Assembly: GCF_001399685.1 (NCBI RefSeq) | Contig: NZ_JTHN01000009.1 | Span: 1 to 53,729, forward strand | DNA: 53,729 nt | Direction: 5' to 3' | Origin: Paenibacillus sp. A3 | GTDB taxonomy: Bacteria; Bacillota; Bacilli; Paenibacillales; NBRC-103111 | Part shown: positions 27,123 to 36,188 of the stretch, one piece after another | Layout of the letters: every line of letters begins with the position of its first letter | Numbering within the stretch: position 1 is the first letter of the stretch | The notes under the pieces: generated by a model | Told to the model about the DNA's origin: nothing | The model's database searches: none | Seen by the model: the letters and a program-made list of their open reading frames with translations, nothing else | Translations under genes and position numbers: made by a program

Positions 27123-27758
27123 TTATAAAATTTCTCGGGATCGTACAGGCTTCATCGTGACTTGTACGCTCGATTTCTTTTTTTGGTAAACCAAGTCCAT
27201 TCGGCCTTTATATTCGCCTGCATACACTTCCAAATCATTCTCGCACGCCAAGTCTTGAAACTCCGGCAGTTCTGCGGCCAACGGCATGACCTCTTGCGCC
27301 AAATAAACCAGATACCGGTTCAATTCGGCGGCTTTCTGCAATTTGATTCGCTCCACATCGGGCGCAAAAATCTTGTTCATATACAGGCGGCTCTTCGCCT
27401 TCCATTCGGCTTCCAATCGTTCCAAACGCCCGAAAATCCAACTCGAATCATACGCTGTACAGCATGGGTCTTGGTCAAAAAACCAGTTCCGGTCATAAGC
27501 ATGAACCGTATGCTCGAATTTATTTTCCATAATAAACGTCCGGCGCATGGAGTACGTGATATATCCGATTGTGCCTTTTTCTCCGGCCGACTGCTTCTCG
27601 CGTATCTTCATGCACAGCCCGCGGAACGACTGAATAAATTGTTCCGACAAATCATCCTTACAAGAATGATAGTTGCGTTCGAGCGCATCCAATTGCTCCT
27701 CATAGGCCGGCTTGACGTAAGTATCGTAAAAATGCTGCAATGCTTCTTGTCTGTTCAT
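27123..27758 (-). CDS. Conserved module gene A, candidate adaptor
   Basis: A 211-residue paralogue of 13763-14374 (MNRQEALQHFYDTYVK, QSAGEKGTIGYI, SMRRTFI, WFFDQDPC, PDVERIKL). It opens the right payload island, 26 bases before gene B, behind AAGGGAG. A stem-loop (27803-27828) separates it from the structural genes. Having the same A-B pair lead both islands points to a general loading function or to duplication of a whole module. Confidence 0.68.
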   Translation of the reverse strand: MNRQEALQHFYDTYVKPAYEEQLDALERNYHSCKDDLSEQFIQSFRGLCMKIREKQSAGEKGTIGYITYSMRRTFIMENKFEHTVHAYDRNWFFDQDPCCTAYDSSWIFGRLERLEAEWKAKSRLYMNKIFAPDVERIKLQKAAELNRYLVYLAQEVMPLAAELPEFQDLACENDLEVYAGEYKGRMDLVYQKKKSSVQVTMKPVRSREIL

Positions 27759-27802
27759 TCGGCTGCTCCCTTGTGAGTAACCTACTAACTGGAAAAACCT
27801 TG

Positions 27803-27828
27803 AAGAGCCCTTTATGGCAAGGGCTCTT
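27803..27828 (-). terminator. Stem-loop between structural genes and payload islands
   Basis: A 10-base-pair stem (AAGAGCCC paired with GGGCTCTT, plus two A-T pairs) after the stop of the DUF3829 lipoprotein. On the minus strand a TTTTT run follows 7 bases later, so it may be a partial terminator that lowers payload expression relative to the structural genes. Confidence 0.55.
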
Positions 27829-27852
27829 GTTACCTATGTCAAGACTCTCCGA

Positions 27853-28875
27853 TCACCGGCTCAACCCGATCATCGTATTATACGAATCGACCACAGCGGA
27901 AACGCGCTTGTCGAAGTTCTTCAGCGGCATGTTCTTCCCGCCAGTCGTTACCTTCCCCTTCGTATCGCTGTTGATCGTCGTGTCCTTGGTCCGCAAAATT
28001 TCCATCAGATCGGTGGCGGCCGTTTTCACCCGCTGGATGCTGTCGGTAAATACGGGAACGATCTGCACCTTTTCTTTTTTCAGCCTTTCCTTATCCTTCG
28101 AAAGCTCCGTAAACTTATCGATATCTTCCGTCAGCAGCTTGTACAGCTCGGCATATTGGTTCGCGTCGAAATCCAGCACATTGTCGTCAGTCACCCCGGC
28201 TTTGTCAAACGCCTTCTGGATATCCTGCGCCCGGTTGACGATGCTCATCGCATGGTAGCGGACCAACTGATCGCTTTTCTTGAGCTCCTCCAGGTCTTCT
28301 TTCTTCCTTTGCTCCGTGATGACGGCAAAATCGGAAAAAAACTTGTCGGCTAAATCCGACACTTCATTAAACTGCACAAGCAATTTCTTGTGCAGCTCCT
28401 TGCCTTTGGCGAACTCGTCCTCGGCATGTGCTTTGTTCTGATAGTACGTCTGCATCTCGCCCGTCGTTTCCATCAGCTCCTTCAGCTTGGGAGCTAAAGC
28501 CTTGACCGATTCGTCCGCAGCCTGATAAGAAGGCTCCTTCGAGGCGAACGCCAGCGCTTTATCCACATCGTCCTTATGCCCTTGCAGCACCGGAATCGTA
28601 TTGAAGCCGGTAAAGTTTTTACGGATGCGGATTTCTTCCTCCCCGCCAAACTCTTGGAAATACATTTCGAACGTCTTGTCCAGCCTCTGCGTCAAGTAGT
28701 TGCTTAAAGCGATATACGTATTATATTTTGCCGTGTCCTGCGCTTGATTCGATTCTTGCTTCGCTTGGGTGGTTTGTTCTTTTACCTTCTCCGCGATTTT
28801 GCCGATGGAGCCGCAGCCGCTGAGGGATACGCAGACGGCCACGCCAAGCGATAGGATCGTTAAACGTTTACTCAT
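27853..28875 (-). CDS. DUF3829 (YiiG-like) lipoprotein
   Basis: A 340-residue lipoprotein with lipobox LSGC near residue 20. The mature part is highly helical and charged, with the pattern of DUF3829 proteins: KYNTYIALSNYLTQRL after the linker and DSYNTMIGL at the C-terminus. The ATG at 28875 is preferred to the TTG at 28884. It ends the run of structural and regulatory genes, which suggests it is a fixed part of the system, perhaps anchoring the machine at the outer face of the membrane, rather than immunity. That role is inferred. Confidence 0.75.
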   Translation of the reverse strand: MSKRLTILSLGVAVCVSLSGCGSIGKIAEKVKEQTTQAKQESNQAQDTAKYNTYIALSNYLTQRLDKTFEMYFQEFGGEEEIRIRKNFTGFNTIPVLQGHKDDVDKALAFASKEPSYQAADESVKALAPKLKELMETTGEMQTYYQNKAHAEDEFAKGKELHKKLLVQFNEVSDLADKFFSDFAVITEQRKKEDLEELKKSDQLVRYHAMSIVNRAQDIQKAFDKAGVTDDNVLDFDANQYAELYKLLTEDIDKFTELSKDKERLKKEKVQIVPVFTDSIQRVKTAATDLMEILRTKDTTINSDTKGKVTTGGKNMPLKNFDKRVSAVVDSYNTMIGLSR

Positions 28876-28934
28876 GATTCGCAAATTCCTCTCACTGTAT
28901 GAATTTCTGGTTGTACTCTTACCACTACGTCGTG

Positions 28935-29708
28935 CTACTCCACAATCATCCGTCGCGGACCACCCGGCCTCAGGTCAGGCCCTCTGCGGTTTCCGCCTTG
29001 GACGTCGTCCAATATGCGTCCCAAATATTTGTGAATTTGCCCGTTGTCGTACGGCTTATAGCCCATGCCGAGCCGGGTCCCGATATAATGCAGGATCAGC
29101 TCGCGGTCCACGGCTTCCTGGCTCATGCACTGCATCGCAAAAGCGATATCGTACGGGTTCGTGCTGCCCCGGCTGAGCAGTTGGGTCGCAAAATACCGCA
29201 TCAACGCAGGATGAATACTGCGCTGCCCGACGCCGGCATAAGCCGCGTGGATCATGTTCCACGTATTGAACTCGGTGGCAAAGTCCGCGAAGCTCTGGTA
29301 CTCCGACCGCAGCTTCGCGCCCTCCTTCAGCTTGAACCGCCCGAGCTCCAGCTCGCTGCCGCCGGCGGCCTCCTCTTCCAGGACGAGCTCCGCGCCGTAC
29401 ACCGTATAATCGCTCTGCTCCTCCGCTGCGTGAAAGCGGATTTTGAGCACGGTCTCCTTGCCGGTCGCGGAGTAAGGCACCTGCTGCTCCTCCTCCAGCA
29501 TATACAGCCGGCCGCCGTGCTTGACGATCCCGGAGCCGACCAAAAGCTGTTCCGCTTCCACTCTAACGTCGGTCCCCGCTACGACACCGTCCGAGTAGGA
29601 CTGAAAATACAGGTCCGCGAGCTGCCTCGGGTAATCCCTAAGGCTCTCCAGCATCTCCCGTTTCAGAATCCGGCCTTTATGAAAATTCGGATATACATTG
29701 GAGAACAT
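28935..29708 (-). CDS. Unrecognised structural-cluster protein, possible baseplate part
   Basis: A 257-residue protein of unrecognised family. Its start (NFHKGRILKREMLESLRDYP, then DGVVAGTDVRV, GIVKHGGRLYML) resembles in style the N-terminal adaptor regions of tail-fibre or baseplate proteins (F-x-x-G ... G-x-x-V with alternating strands). The C-terminal third is helical. No transmembrane segment. The start is behind AGGAGG, and the gene begins 10 bases after the stop of the SAP-Hsp70 gene, so the two are coupled. A baseplate role (TssK-like position) is a guess from context. Confidence 0.55.
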   Translation of the reverse strand: MFSNVYPNFHKGRILKREMLESLRDYPRQLADLYFQSYSDGVVAGTDVRVEAEQLLVGSGIVKHGGRLYMLEEEQQVPYSATGKETVLKIRFHAAEEQSDYTVYGAELVLEEEAAGGSELELGRFKLKEGAKLRSEYQSFADFATEFNTWNMIHAAYAGVGQRSIHPALMRYFATQLLSRGSTNPYDIAFAMQCMSQEAVDRELILHYIGTRLGMGYKPYDNGQIHKYLGRILDDVQGGNRRGPDLRPGGPRRMIVE

Positions 29709-29718
29709 GCGCTACCTC

Positions 29719-32367
29719 CTATTTCCAGCCGTCAAAGAAATCAAGCTCCGACAGATCGTTTTCGAATGCAAAAAACCGCTTGCTACCCAAGTACAGCTGC
29801 TCGTCCTCCCGCGCAACCGGCACCACATGGAAGCCCCACTCGTTGTCCTCCGCGAACACGAAAAACTTGACCTCGCCGTTCTGGATGGAGTCCGTGTCGT
29901 CCTGCGGAATCTTGGCCCCGTACCGTCCGGCGATGTCCTCGTAGGGGACCGGCTCGAAGCTGCCCGGCTCGTTGGCATATGCATACTTATGGCGCACGGC
30001 CCCGTCGCTTCCTTTCAAGAAAAACTCCACCTCCTTCACCTCGAACGGCCGGGAGATGGAACCCTGCACCTGATTCAGCCTTTCCAGGCTGCTGATCAAG
30101 AGCTTCTCCTGCCGGCTGTGGGTGAAGGCGCTGACGGTATAAGGGACGACCGGCGCGTGGTTGGTAATATAGGCCTCGATTGTGCCCGCCTTCCTCGCGC
30201 TGAGATAACGGATCGCTCCCCGCAGGCAGGCCAGCTTCAGCTCCGGAACGCTATCGCTCTCCTCGTTTTTTTGCCGGAATTCGATGCTGCGGCCGGGGAC
30301 GAATTCCTTCAGCGCTTCCCGGAAGCTGTCGATGCGGCACGATTGGCCGGTGAGCTTAATGATGGAATATTCCTGCAGCCGCCCGTCCTGGTAAAAATCT
30401 TCCAGAAACTTGCGCACAATGTCGTAAATATCCGCCTTGATCAACTGGTTGATCTCGTTAATATTGAACACGACGCGGGGAAATTCATAGATATCCTTCA
30501 TGCGGCCGTTCTCGTAGGCGGACAGGCACCAGCGGTCCACCGCCGTAATTTTCAGGTCCTGCTCCTGCCGGTCTCCGGTCTGCGAATCGAACCGGTTGCG
30601 CAGAATGCCCGTCTTGCGGAAAAACTCTTTCTTCATGCTGTCCGCGATTTCCCACAAAAAGTAATAATTACTTTTTACCCGCAGGTATTCTTCGCGCGTC
30701 CGGTTTTCGTAATCCTTGAACCGGGTCGGAATATTGCGTTCCGCCTCCCGGTAGCGCGCTTCGAACCGTTCGTAGACCGATTCGACGCCGAATTCGTCCA
30801 CATGCCGGAACAAGTCGGGGCCGGGAATGCCGATCAAGCTGTCGATATCCGGCACGCTGCCGCCCTTGGTGTAATAGTCGGCAAAGACGATTTTCATGAA
30901 CTGCAAAATCCGGTAAGTAATATTGTTGCCGCCAAAGTTGGTGTCGCCGTTCTCGTAGGCCGTATGAATATCCAGCTTGTAGGAGATGTGACCGTCCTCG
31001 ATCCGAAACCGGCACGAAGACAAATCCGTCGTTCCTCCGCCGCAGTCGATGACAAGCGCGTTATAGGTCTCGCCGTCCGTAAACGTATTTTTCTCGATCT
31101 GATCGGCGATCGTATTGAACAGCACGGCCATCCCTTCGTCCAGCGCGTCGTCCGATTCGATGCGGTAATCCGGCAGCAGCTCCGCGAACATTTCGGCGAA
31201 CTGCGTCTTCAGCTTCACAGGACTTGAAATGTGCAGCTTGTGGAAACGGCACTTGAATTGATGCTCCGCCGTTTCGATCACGTGAAGCAGGTAGGCGCGC
31301 AGAATGTCGTTTCTGCGGACGACCGCCGTATTTCCTTGCCCGTCCACAATCTCCTCGGGAAGCTTATACCGGTTGACCCAACGCTTGATGCCGTGAAAGA
31401 CGGTAGCATGGCCGGTGTACCCGTTCTTCTTCATGAATTTCATGGCTTCATGGCCAAAATAATATTTCACCTGCTGCGTATCCGAGCAGTCCGCTACGGC
31501 AACAATCGTCGGCAGCAGCTCGATCCATTCCTCCCGTTTGCCGCCGGCCACCGGGAATTTCACCAGATTGATGCTGTTCAGCCGAAGCGTCCCGTTCAAC
31601 AAATCGTGGCGGGAGGGATTGGAAATGTAGCTGCTGTCCAAATAGGCGCCCGCCGTTGTGTTGGACGTTCCGAAATCGATAGCCAGCACCGCGTCGGTAT
31701 CTTCCAGGTCCCGGATTTCCAGCTCCGGAATCGGAATTCGCCAGTAGTGCAAATTCGTGGGCGGCAGCGGCTTGCTGCGGGTGTAGGTCTGGTATACATA
31801 TTCCGAATCCTGCTTGCGGAACAGCAGGAAGCTGTAATTTTTGTTCGAGGTGCGGCGAAACGACATTTCATTAGAAGCGGTCAGGCAGTACATGCCCGGG
31901 CTCGGTCCGTCCTTGACCAGATTCATAATGCCGCACAGCTCCATATGATCGTTCACGAGCAGCACGTTCGATTCGGTAACGGTGCCCGGAGCTTTGACCC
32001 GGTATTGGTCGAGTTTATCTACTTTAAGTCCGTCGTACAGCGTCACCTTGGCCGGAATTTGAATACTGCCGTCATCCGGCAGCGGTGTATTCAAATAGCG
32101 GGCGATCGCCGCCTCCACGCGCTCCCATCCGTGCTCGTCATAGCTTTGGATCAGCAAGCTTTGCTCCGCGCTGCGGTATTTCAGAATCGTGCGGATGAGC
32201 GCTTCGCGGTCGAGCGGTCCCGAGAGCCCTTCGACCAGCTTTTCCTTATGGCAGATGCTTCGCAATTGCAGCGTCGTCATCTCCGACAGCTCGTCCCGCG
32301 TGTACTTGACCTTGCTCGTCTCTTCCGTGCCGCCATTCTTCGGCGAGTGCAGCTTATACGTTCTCAT
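29719..32367 (-). CDS. SAP domain fused to Hsp70/actin-like ATPase
   Basis: An 882-residue protein. A SAP-like helix-turn segment (LRSICHKEKLVEGLSGP) lies near residues 30-65. An Hsp70-type ATPase follows: phosphate-1 motif AIDFGTSNTTAGAY near 230 and phosphate-2 motif VIDCGGGTTDLSSC near 435. The C-terminus lacks the usual Hsp70 peptide-binding domain signature. The ATG at 32367 has AAAGGAG 7 bases upstream and is preferred over 32394. Hsp70-like proteins are not part of known T6SS or phage tails. With the DnaJ protein at 38201-38644 it could recycle the sheath or fold cargo in place of a ClpV ATPase. ATPase fold is well supported; role is inferred. Confidence 0.8.
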   Translation of the reverse strand: MRTYKLHSPKNGGTEETSKVKYTRDELSEMTTLQLRSICHKEKLVEGLSGPLDREALIRTILKYRSAEQSLLIQSYDEHGWERVEAAIARYLNTPLPDDGSIQIPAKVTLYDGLKVDKLDQYRVKAPGTVTESNVLLVNDHMELCGIMNLVKDGPSPGMYCLTASNEMSFRRTSNKNYSFLLFRKQDSEYVYQTYTRSKPLPPTNLHYWRIPIPELEIRDLEDTDAVLAIDFGTSNTTAGAYLDSSYISNPSRHDLLNGTLRLNSINLVKFPVAGGKREEWIELLPTIVAVADCSDTQQVKYYFGHEAMKFMKKNGYTGHATVFHGIKRWVNRYKLPEEIVDGQGNTAVVRRNDILRAYLLHVIETAEHQFKCRFHKLHISSPVKLKTQFAEMFAELLPDYRIESDDALDEGMAVLFNTIADQIEKNTFTDGETYNALVIDCGGGTTDLSSCRFRIEDGHISYKLDIHTAYENGDTNFGGNNITYRILQFMKIVFADYYTKGGSVPDIDSLIGIPGPDLFRHVDEFGVESVYERFEARYREAERNIPTRFKDYENRTREEYLRVKSNYYFLWEIADSMKKEFFRKTGILRNRFDSQTGDRQEQDLKITAVDRWCLSAYENGRMKDIYEFPRVVFNINEINQLIKADIYDIVRKFLEDFYQDGRLQEYSIIKLTGQSCRIDSFREALKEFVPGRSIEFRQKNEESDSVPELKLACLRGAIRYLSARKAGTIEAYITNHAPVVPYTVSAFTHSRQEKLLISSLERLNQVQGSISRPFEVKEVEFFLKGSDGAVRHKYAYANEPGSFEPVPYEDIAGRYGAKIPQDDTDSIQNGEVKFFVFAEDNEWGFHVVPVAREDEQLYLGSKRFFAFENDLSELDFFDGWK

Positions 32368-32403
32368 GTCTCCGCTCCTTTCGTAGAGGACCAAGTCCGG
32401 TGA

Positions 32404-32485
32404 ATCATTTAGCGGAGAGAATCCGGGGACAAAGGCGAACGCTGACGCTTCTCCAGAACGATTCCGCTCACTCCGCTCGTATTCA
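32404..32485. repeat. Partly palindromic intergenic element, possible dispersed repeat
   Basis: An 80-base GC-rich segment in the only sizeable gap inside the structural genes. It contains AGCGGAGAGAATC and an inverted match GATTCCGCT, with the core ACAAAGGCGAACGCTGACG between them. From memory similar sequences recur between genes in Paenibacillus, but I could not check copy number. Confidence 0.4.
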
Positions 32486-32499
32486 CCGAACTTATAAAA

Positions 32500-33198
32500 T
32501 TAATACATCGCGATATGATCCACGCGCATCGTGTCCTCGACGTCCACAATGCCGAAATGATTATCCCAATACGTCTCCGTATGAAAACGCACGGGCAGAA
32601 ACAGGTCCTTGATCAGTTCCAGCTTCGCCCGTGTGATCTCATTCTCCCGCTGTCCCACATAGAACAACAGTTCGTCCTTTTCCTCGCAGTTCGCGTAAAT
32701 CGTCGAATGCTTGAACAATTTCCGCATCGTGTCCTTCAGCAGGTACACCGCTTCCCCCGTCTCGTACAGCCGCAGCAGATTGCAGGCCACGATTTCCCGC
32801 TCCTCCCGGTTCAGCAGCTTCAGCCGGTCCCGGACGCCGTCGCCGAACAGTCCCGCTTCCATATCCCGGAGCACGAACCGGATATAAAATTCCCGCTTGT
32901 TCATGCCCTGCATGAGGTCGATATCGGTCAAGAAATGCATCGCAAGATCGAACAGCGTGCGCCGGAATTCCGAATCCTCTTGATTGTTAATATCGAACAA
33001 ATCGCGGAAAATATCGTAAAACCGGTAATACGGATTCATTTCGACCGTACGCTCTTCGACGGTGCGGGCATTCAGCGTTTCGGTGCTCAGCTCCATATAA
33101 GGCGAGTACACTTTGGCGGGGGCAAAATAAAGGTCGTCCTTCGGCGTGCCCGCGTCCGCAGCCCGAATGACCAGATCCCATACGTAATTCAAGCCCAT
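32500..33198 (-). CDS. Unrecognised structural-cluster protein
   Basis: About 230 residues, soluble, unrecognised. Visible features are a Tyr/Phe-rich helical block (YYRFYDIFRDLF) and a conserved-looking end (HFGIVDVEDTMRVDHIAMY). The stretch is helical and contains no signal peptide or catalytic motif. The start overlaps the end of 33189-34460, so the two are translationally coupled and probably form a complex. The likely start is the ATG at 33198 or the TTG at 33192 (AAGGGGA upstream). A baseplate role is suggested only by position. Confidence 0.6.
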   Translation of the reverse strand: MGLNYVWDLVIRAADAGTPKDDLYFAPAKVYSPYMELSTETLNARTVEERTVEMNPYYRFYDIFRDLFDINNQEDSEFRRTLFDLAMHFLTDIDLMQGMNKREFYIRFVLRDMEAGLFGDGVRDRLKLLNREEREIVACNLLRLYETGEAVYLLKDTMRKLFKHSTIYANCEEKDELLFYVGQRENEITRAKLELIKDLFLPVRFHTETYWDNHFGIVDVEDTMRVDHIAMY

Positions 33199-34460
33199 TC
33201 CCCTTCGCAGACGTATTCTGGAAAATACATTTGGATCTCGGAAACGACGAAGCTCATCAAATCCTGCAAAATAAAGCTCCCGCTCCGGCGGGCTCTAAAG
33301 CGGAGCCGCATCCGTTTTTTGTCGTTCTCCACCCTCACGTTGTCGCTGATGAACGGGTTCATCCCGTAGGTGACTTCCTTTCCGTCCGCCTCGTCCCTAA
33401 TCTCGACCTGCACCAGCTCGAGGTCGTCCGAGGCCTCGAAGGAGCCCGCGATCCGCGCTATCTCGCCCTTCGCCCGAACGACGACCGAATGCTTGCGGGA
33501 GAAGCGGCCGGTGAAGCTGCTTTTCCGCTTGTTCGAAACGAGCTCGTAAGCCAGCCGGCCGAGCTTCGTCGGTGTCGGCTGCGTAATTTTCAGCACGTTC
33601 CAGTTCCCGGATTTGTCCTGCGGGGACACGATAGTCAGCTCCTCCGGCATCCGCTTGATATACCGGATCAACTCCTCGTCCCCGTCGACCAAATAGCCGT
33701 GCTGCGTCCCCGTTTTGCGCAAGGACAGCACGTGCTCGAAATTAATCCGGTCGGCAGCTGGCACCGGAAAACCTACGTTTTTGAGCTCCAGCCGCTCAAT
33801 GTTCCACACCGGCACCATGTCCAGCTTTTTGTACGCTTCGAATTCCTCGAGGAATATCCGGACTTCAAGCAGCTCCTCGTCCACTCCTGTCGGCTGCTCC
33901 CCACCCGTCCACAGCACGTCGAAAAACTTGCCCGCGTACGGATGATTTACCGTTTTCCACGGCACGTTGTTTTTTTGGAAAATAAAATAGAGCTTTTCCA
34001 GCTCGCGGATATACGTGAGGTTTTGCTGCAGGCGCACCTGAATGGCCCGGGTGCCTCCGGTAGTAACGATTTCCCCACGGAACGTGCGTTTTCCGCGAAG
34101 CAGCTCCTTTAGCTTGGAGTAATCGCACTGCAGGAACACCGTCATCAGCAGCGCCTCTTCCCCCCGCTGCATTTGCTCCGTCACGCTTCGCAGGTCGCAT
34201 GTTTTCGGCTCGGCAGCAAGCATCGGGTACAGAAACTCGTGAATCGGATCGATCTCTTCTCGGGCACACAAGGTCACATAGATGTCGTGCCGGTCTTCCT
34301 GGTCCTCCACCTCGTTAAACACGCGCTCCTCCAGCTTGCGATTCAAATCCTCCTGATATTCCACCAGGTTCAAAAAGACGCCCATCACAATCTGCTTCAA
34401 GAGCTTGCGCTGTTCGAGATCCTCCATTCGGCTCAGCCTATCAAGCAAGATGTCTTTCAT
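33189..34460 (-). CDS. Unrecognised structural-cluster protein, possible baseplate part
   Basis: A 423-residue soluble protein, unrecognised. The N-terminal 120 residues are helical and charged (DLEQRKLLKQIVMGVFLN). The middle and C-terminus are beta-rich, with a long series of short strands (RLAYELVSNKRKSSF, RMRLRFRARRSGSF) and a closing MYFPEYVCEGEW. No membrane segment. The size and mixed architecture would fit a TssF-like baseplate wedge but I see no motif to confirm it. GGGAGGAGG lies upstream; overlap with the next gene links it to the 232-residue protein. Confidence 0.6.
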   Translation of the reverse strand: MKDILLDRLSRMEDLEQRKLLKQIVMGVFLNLVEYQEDLNRKLEERVFNEVEDQEDRHDIYVTLCAREEIDPIHEFLYPMLAAEPKTCDLRSVTEQMQRGEEALLMTVFLQCDYSKLKELLRGKRTFRGEIVTTGGTRAIQVRLQQNLTYIRELEKLYFIFQKNNVPWKTVNHPYAGKFFDVLWTGGEQPTGVDEELLEVRIFLEEFEAYKKLDMVPVWNIERLELKNVGFPVPAADRINFEHVLSLRKTGTQHGYLVDGDEELIRYIKRMPEELTIVSPQDKSGNWNVLKITQPTPTKLGRLAYELVSNKRKSSFTGRFSRKHSVVVRAKGEIARIAGSFEASDDLELVQVEIRDEADGKEVTYGMNPFISDNVRVENDKKRMRLRFRARRSGSFILQDLMSFVVSEIQMYFPEYVCEGEWA

Positions 34461-34466
34461 GGGAAC

Positions 34467-36182
34467 TCACTTGCCTCCTCCCTCGGTCTTCTCGGCCTGA
34501 CCGCCGTTTGCCGCCGATTTGGCTCCGCCTTGGCCGGCAGCCCCTTGATTTGCCGCGCCCGCTTCGCCCGCGCCTTGACCTGCCGGAGCGCGTCCGCCGC
34601 CTCCTGTCGCTCCATCGGCTCCGGCCGACTGGGGCGGCTGCGGAGGCGGATTCAGCTTCTCCTGCGCCTTCGTAATTTTCCGCTCGACGCCGAGCACCTT
34701 CTCCAGCATGCCGATTTCCTGATAAATCTCCTGCGCCATCGCGTAGGAGGTCACGGCCTGCTCGTAAGCCTGCGCCGTATAGCTCTGGTCGCCCTTCTTC
34801 TCCAGCTTGTCGGCGTCCAGCTGCTTCTTCTCCTTAAACACGCCGGCGATCTTCGCATCCGCCGCTTCCAGCTTCGCTGCCAGCTCCTTTTCCCCGCTTG
34901 CAAAATCGGCCTGCTGCGCTTCCTTTTTCGCTTTCGCGTAAGTTTCCTTGGCGCCTTCGTAATCCTGCGCTTGCAGCTTCTGATCCCCCTGCTTCATCAA
35001 CTCCGTAATTTGCTGGTAGGTGCGGGCTTTGGCGATTTTGGCCTCCAGATCCTTCTCATCGTATACGCTTTGCTGCTTGGCTTCCTTCTGCGCCTTCTCG
35101 TAGCTCTCGATCGCCTTCGCATAATTCCCGTCTTTGAAGGAGCCGTCGCCGTCCACGATGAGCTGCGCCGTCTTTTGCTTTTTGCCGATGAGCCGCATAT
35201 GGACGACGTCGCTTACCTTGATCGCCGCATTGCGCGCTTCGCTGTACTCCTTGACCGCGCCAGGATAATCCTTCTCCTGCACCGCCTCGTCGCCGCTTTT
35301 TTCACGCTCGAGGATGGCGGCCGCCGCCTCCACTTTGGCCTTGGCGGTCTTGTATGTATATAAATAGGCTCCCCCTCCCAGCAGCAAGAGAGGAATCAGC
35401 ACCAGGGCGATCCTTTTTATGATTTTCCATTTCTTCTTCGGGTCTTCCTTGAACACTTTGTTGACATAAACGGCCGCAGCCGTATAATTCGGCACTTGCT
35501 TACTCTGCCGGCTGAGCAGCACATCCTCCAGCGTATCGACAAGCTCCGCCGGCTCCTTGACCTCTTCCAGCGCATCGAGCATCTCCGCCCCGTCTACGTT
35601 CTCCCATAAGCCCGGCGTACAGAGCAGCAGAACATCGCCTTCGGACAGCAGCATCTTCTTGGAAACGAACGGCTCGAAAGCGCCCGGCTTCCCCATATAC
35701 CACAGCAGATTGTGCCGTTCCTCGTGCTTATCCAGCCGATCCTCCGACAGCTCTCCCGCCTCGGCCATCGACCGCGACAAGCTCTGATCCTTGCTTTTCG
35801 TATGCAATCTTCCATTGCGAAATTGATACAGCCGGGTGTTCCCGGCCACCGCCCACACCATCCGGGTGTAGTCCGTAGCGACGAGCGTCAGACTGACCTT
35901 ACGCCGGACCCGGCGGCTTTCGATCTGCAGCAATTCGTGCGCTTCCCACAAATACCGTTTCAGCTTGCGCCGGGATAGCGTCGGGCGGTCGAGAAAACTC
36001 CCTAGCACGCTCTTGACGGCCAGCTCGGCGCTTTCTTTCTCCGTATCGGAATCGAGCCCCCGGGCAATCACATAGCAAGCTTTATCGTCCTGCTCCGTAA
36101 ACGCAAAATAATCCTTGTTGCGGATAAACGTTCCCGCCTCGGATAGAAAGCTCGTTTTAAAATCGCTGTTTTCCTTACGCAT
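34467..36182 (-). CDS. Degenerate PP2C domain, membrane helix and TPR-like repeats
   Basis: A 571-residue membrane protein. Residues 1-250 follow the PP2C fold pattern (VWAVAGNTRLYQFRNGRL, LLSEGDVLLLCTPGLWENV) but the metal-binding positions are changed: the usual ADGxGG is VIARGLDSD, the SDG is TPG, and the closing DN is PN. It is thus probably inactive. One membrane helix (about 283-303; ALVLIPLLLLGGGAYLY) follows, then at least four TPR-like repeats rich in Ala/Lys (QKLQAQDYEGAKETYAKAKKEA type, Gly-x-Tyr-x-x-Ala) and a Pro/Gly/Ala tail. It probably senses or scaffolds the active phosphatase and FHA proteins at the membrane. Immediately after the active PP2C gene. Confidence 0.8.
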   Translation of the reverse strand: MRKENSDFKTSFLSEAGTFIRNKDYFAFTEQDDKACYVIARGLDSDTEKESAELAVKSVLGSFLDRPTLSRRKLKRYLWEAHELLQIESRRVRRKVSLTLVATDYTRMVWAVAGNTRLYQFRNGRLHTKSKDQSLSRSMAEAGELSEDRLDKHEERHNLLWYMGKPGAFEPFVSKKMLLSEGDVLLLCTPGLWENVDGAEMLDALEEVKEPAELVDTLEDVLLSRQSKQVPNYTAAAVYVNKVFKEDPKKKWKIIKRIALVLIPLLLLGGGAYLYTYKTAKAKVEAAAAILEREKSGDEAVQEKDYPGAVKEYSEARNAAIKVSDVVHMRLIGKKQKTAQLIVDGDGSFKDGNYAKAIESYEKAQKEAKQQSVYDEKDLEAKIAKARTYQQITELMKQGDQKLQAQDYEGAKETYAKAKKEAQQADFASGEKELAAKLEAADAKIAGVFKEKKQLDADKLEKKGDQSYTAQAYEQAVTSYAMAQEIYQEIGMLEKVLGVERKITKAQEKLNPPPQPPQSAGADGATGGGGRAPAGQGAGEAGAANQGAAGQGGAKSAANGGQAEKTEGGGK

Positions 36183-36188
36183 CGGGTT

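Noticed and set aside
27766-27850. TTGACA at 27838-27843 as a promoter for the right payload island
   Set aside because: No acceptable minus-10 lies at 16-19 bases; the region is occupied by the hairpin.
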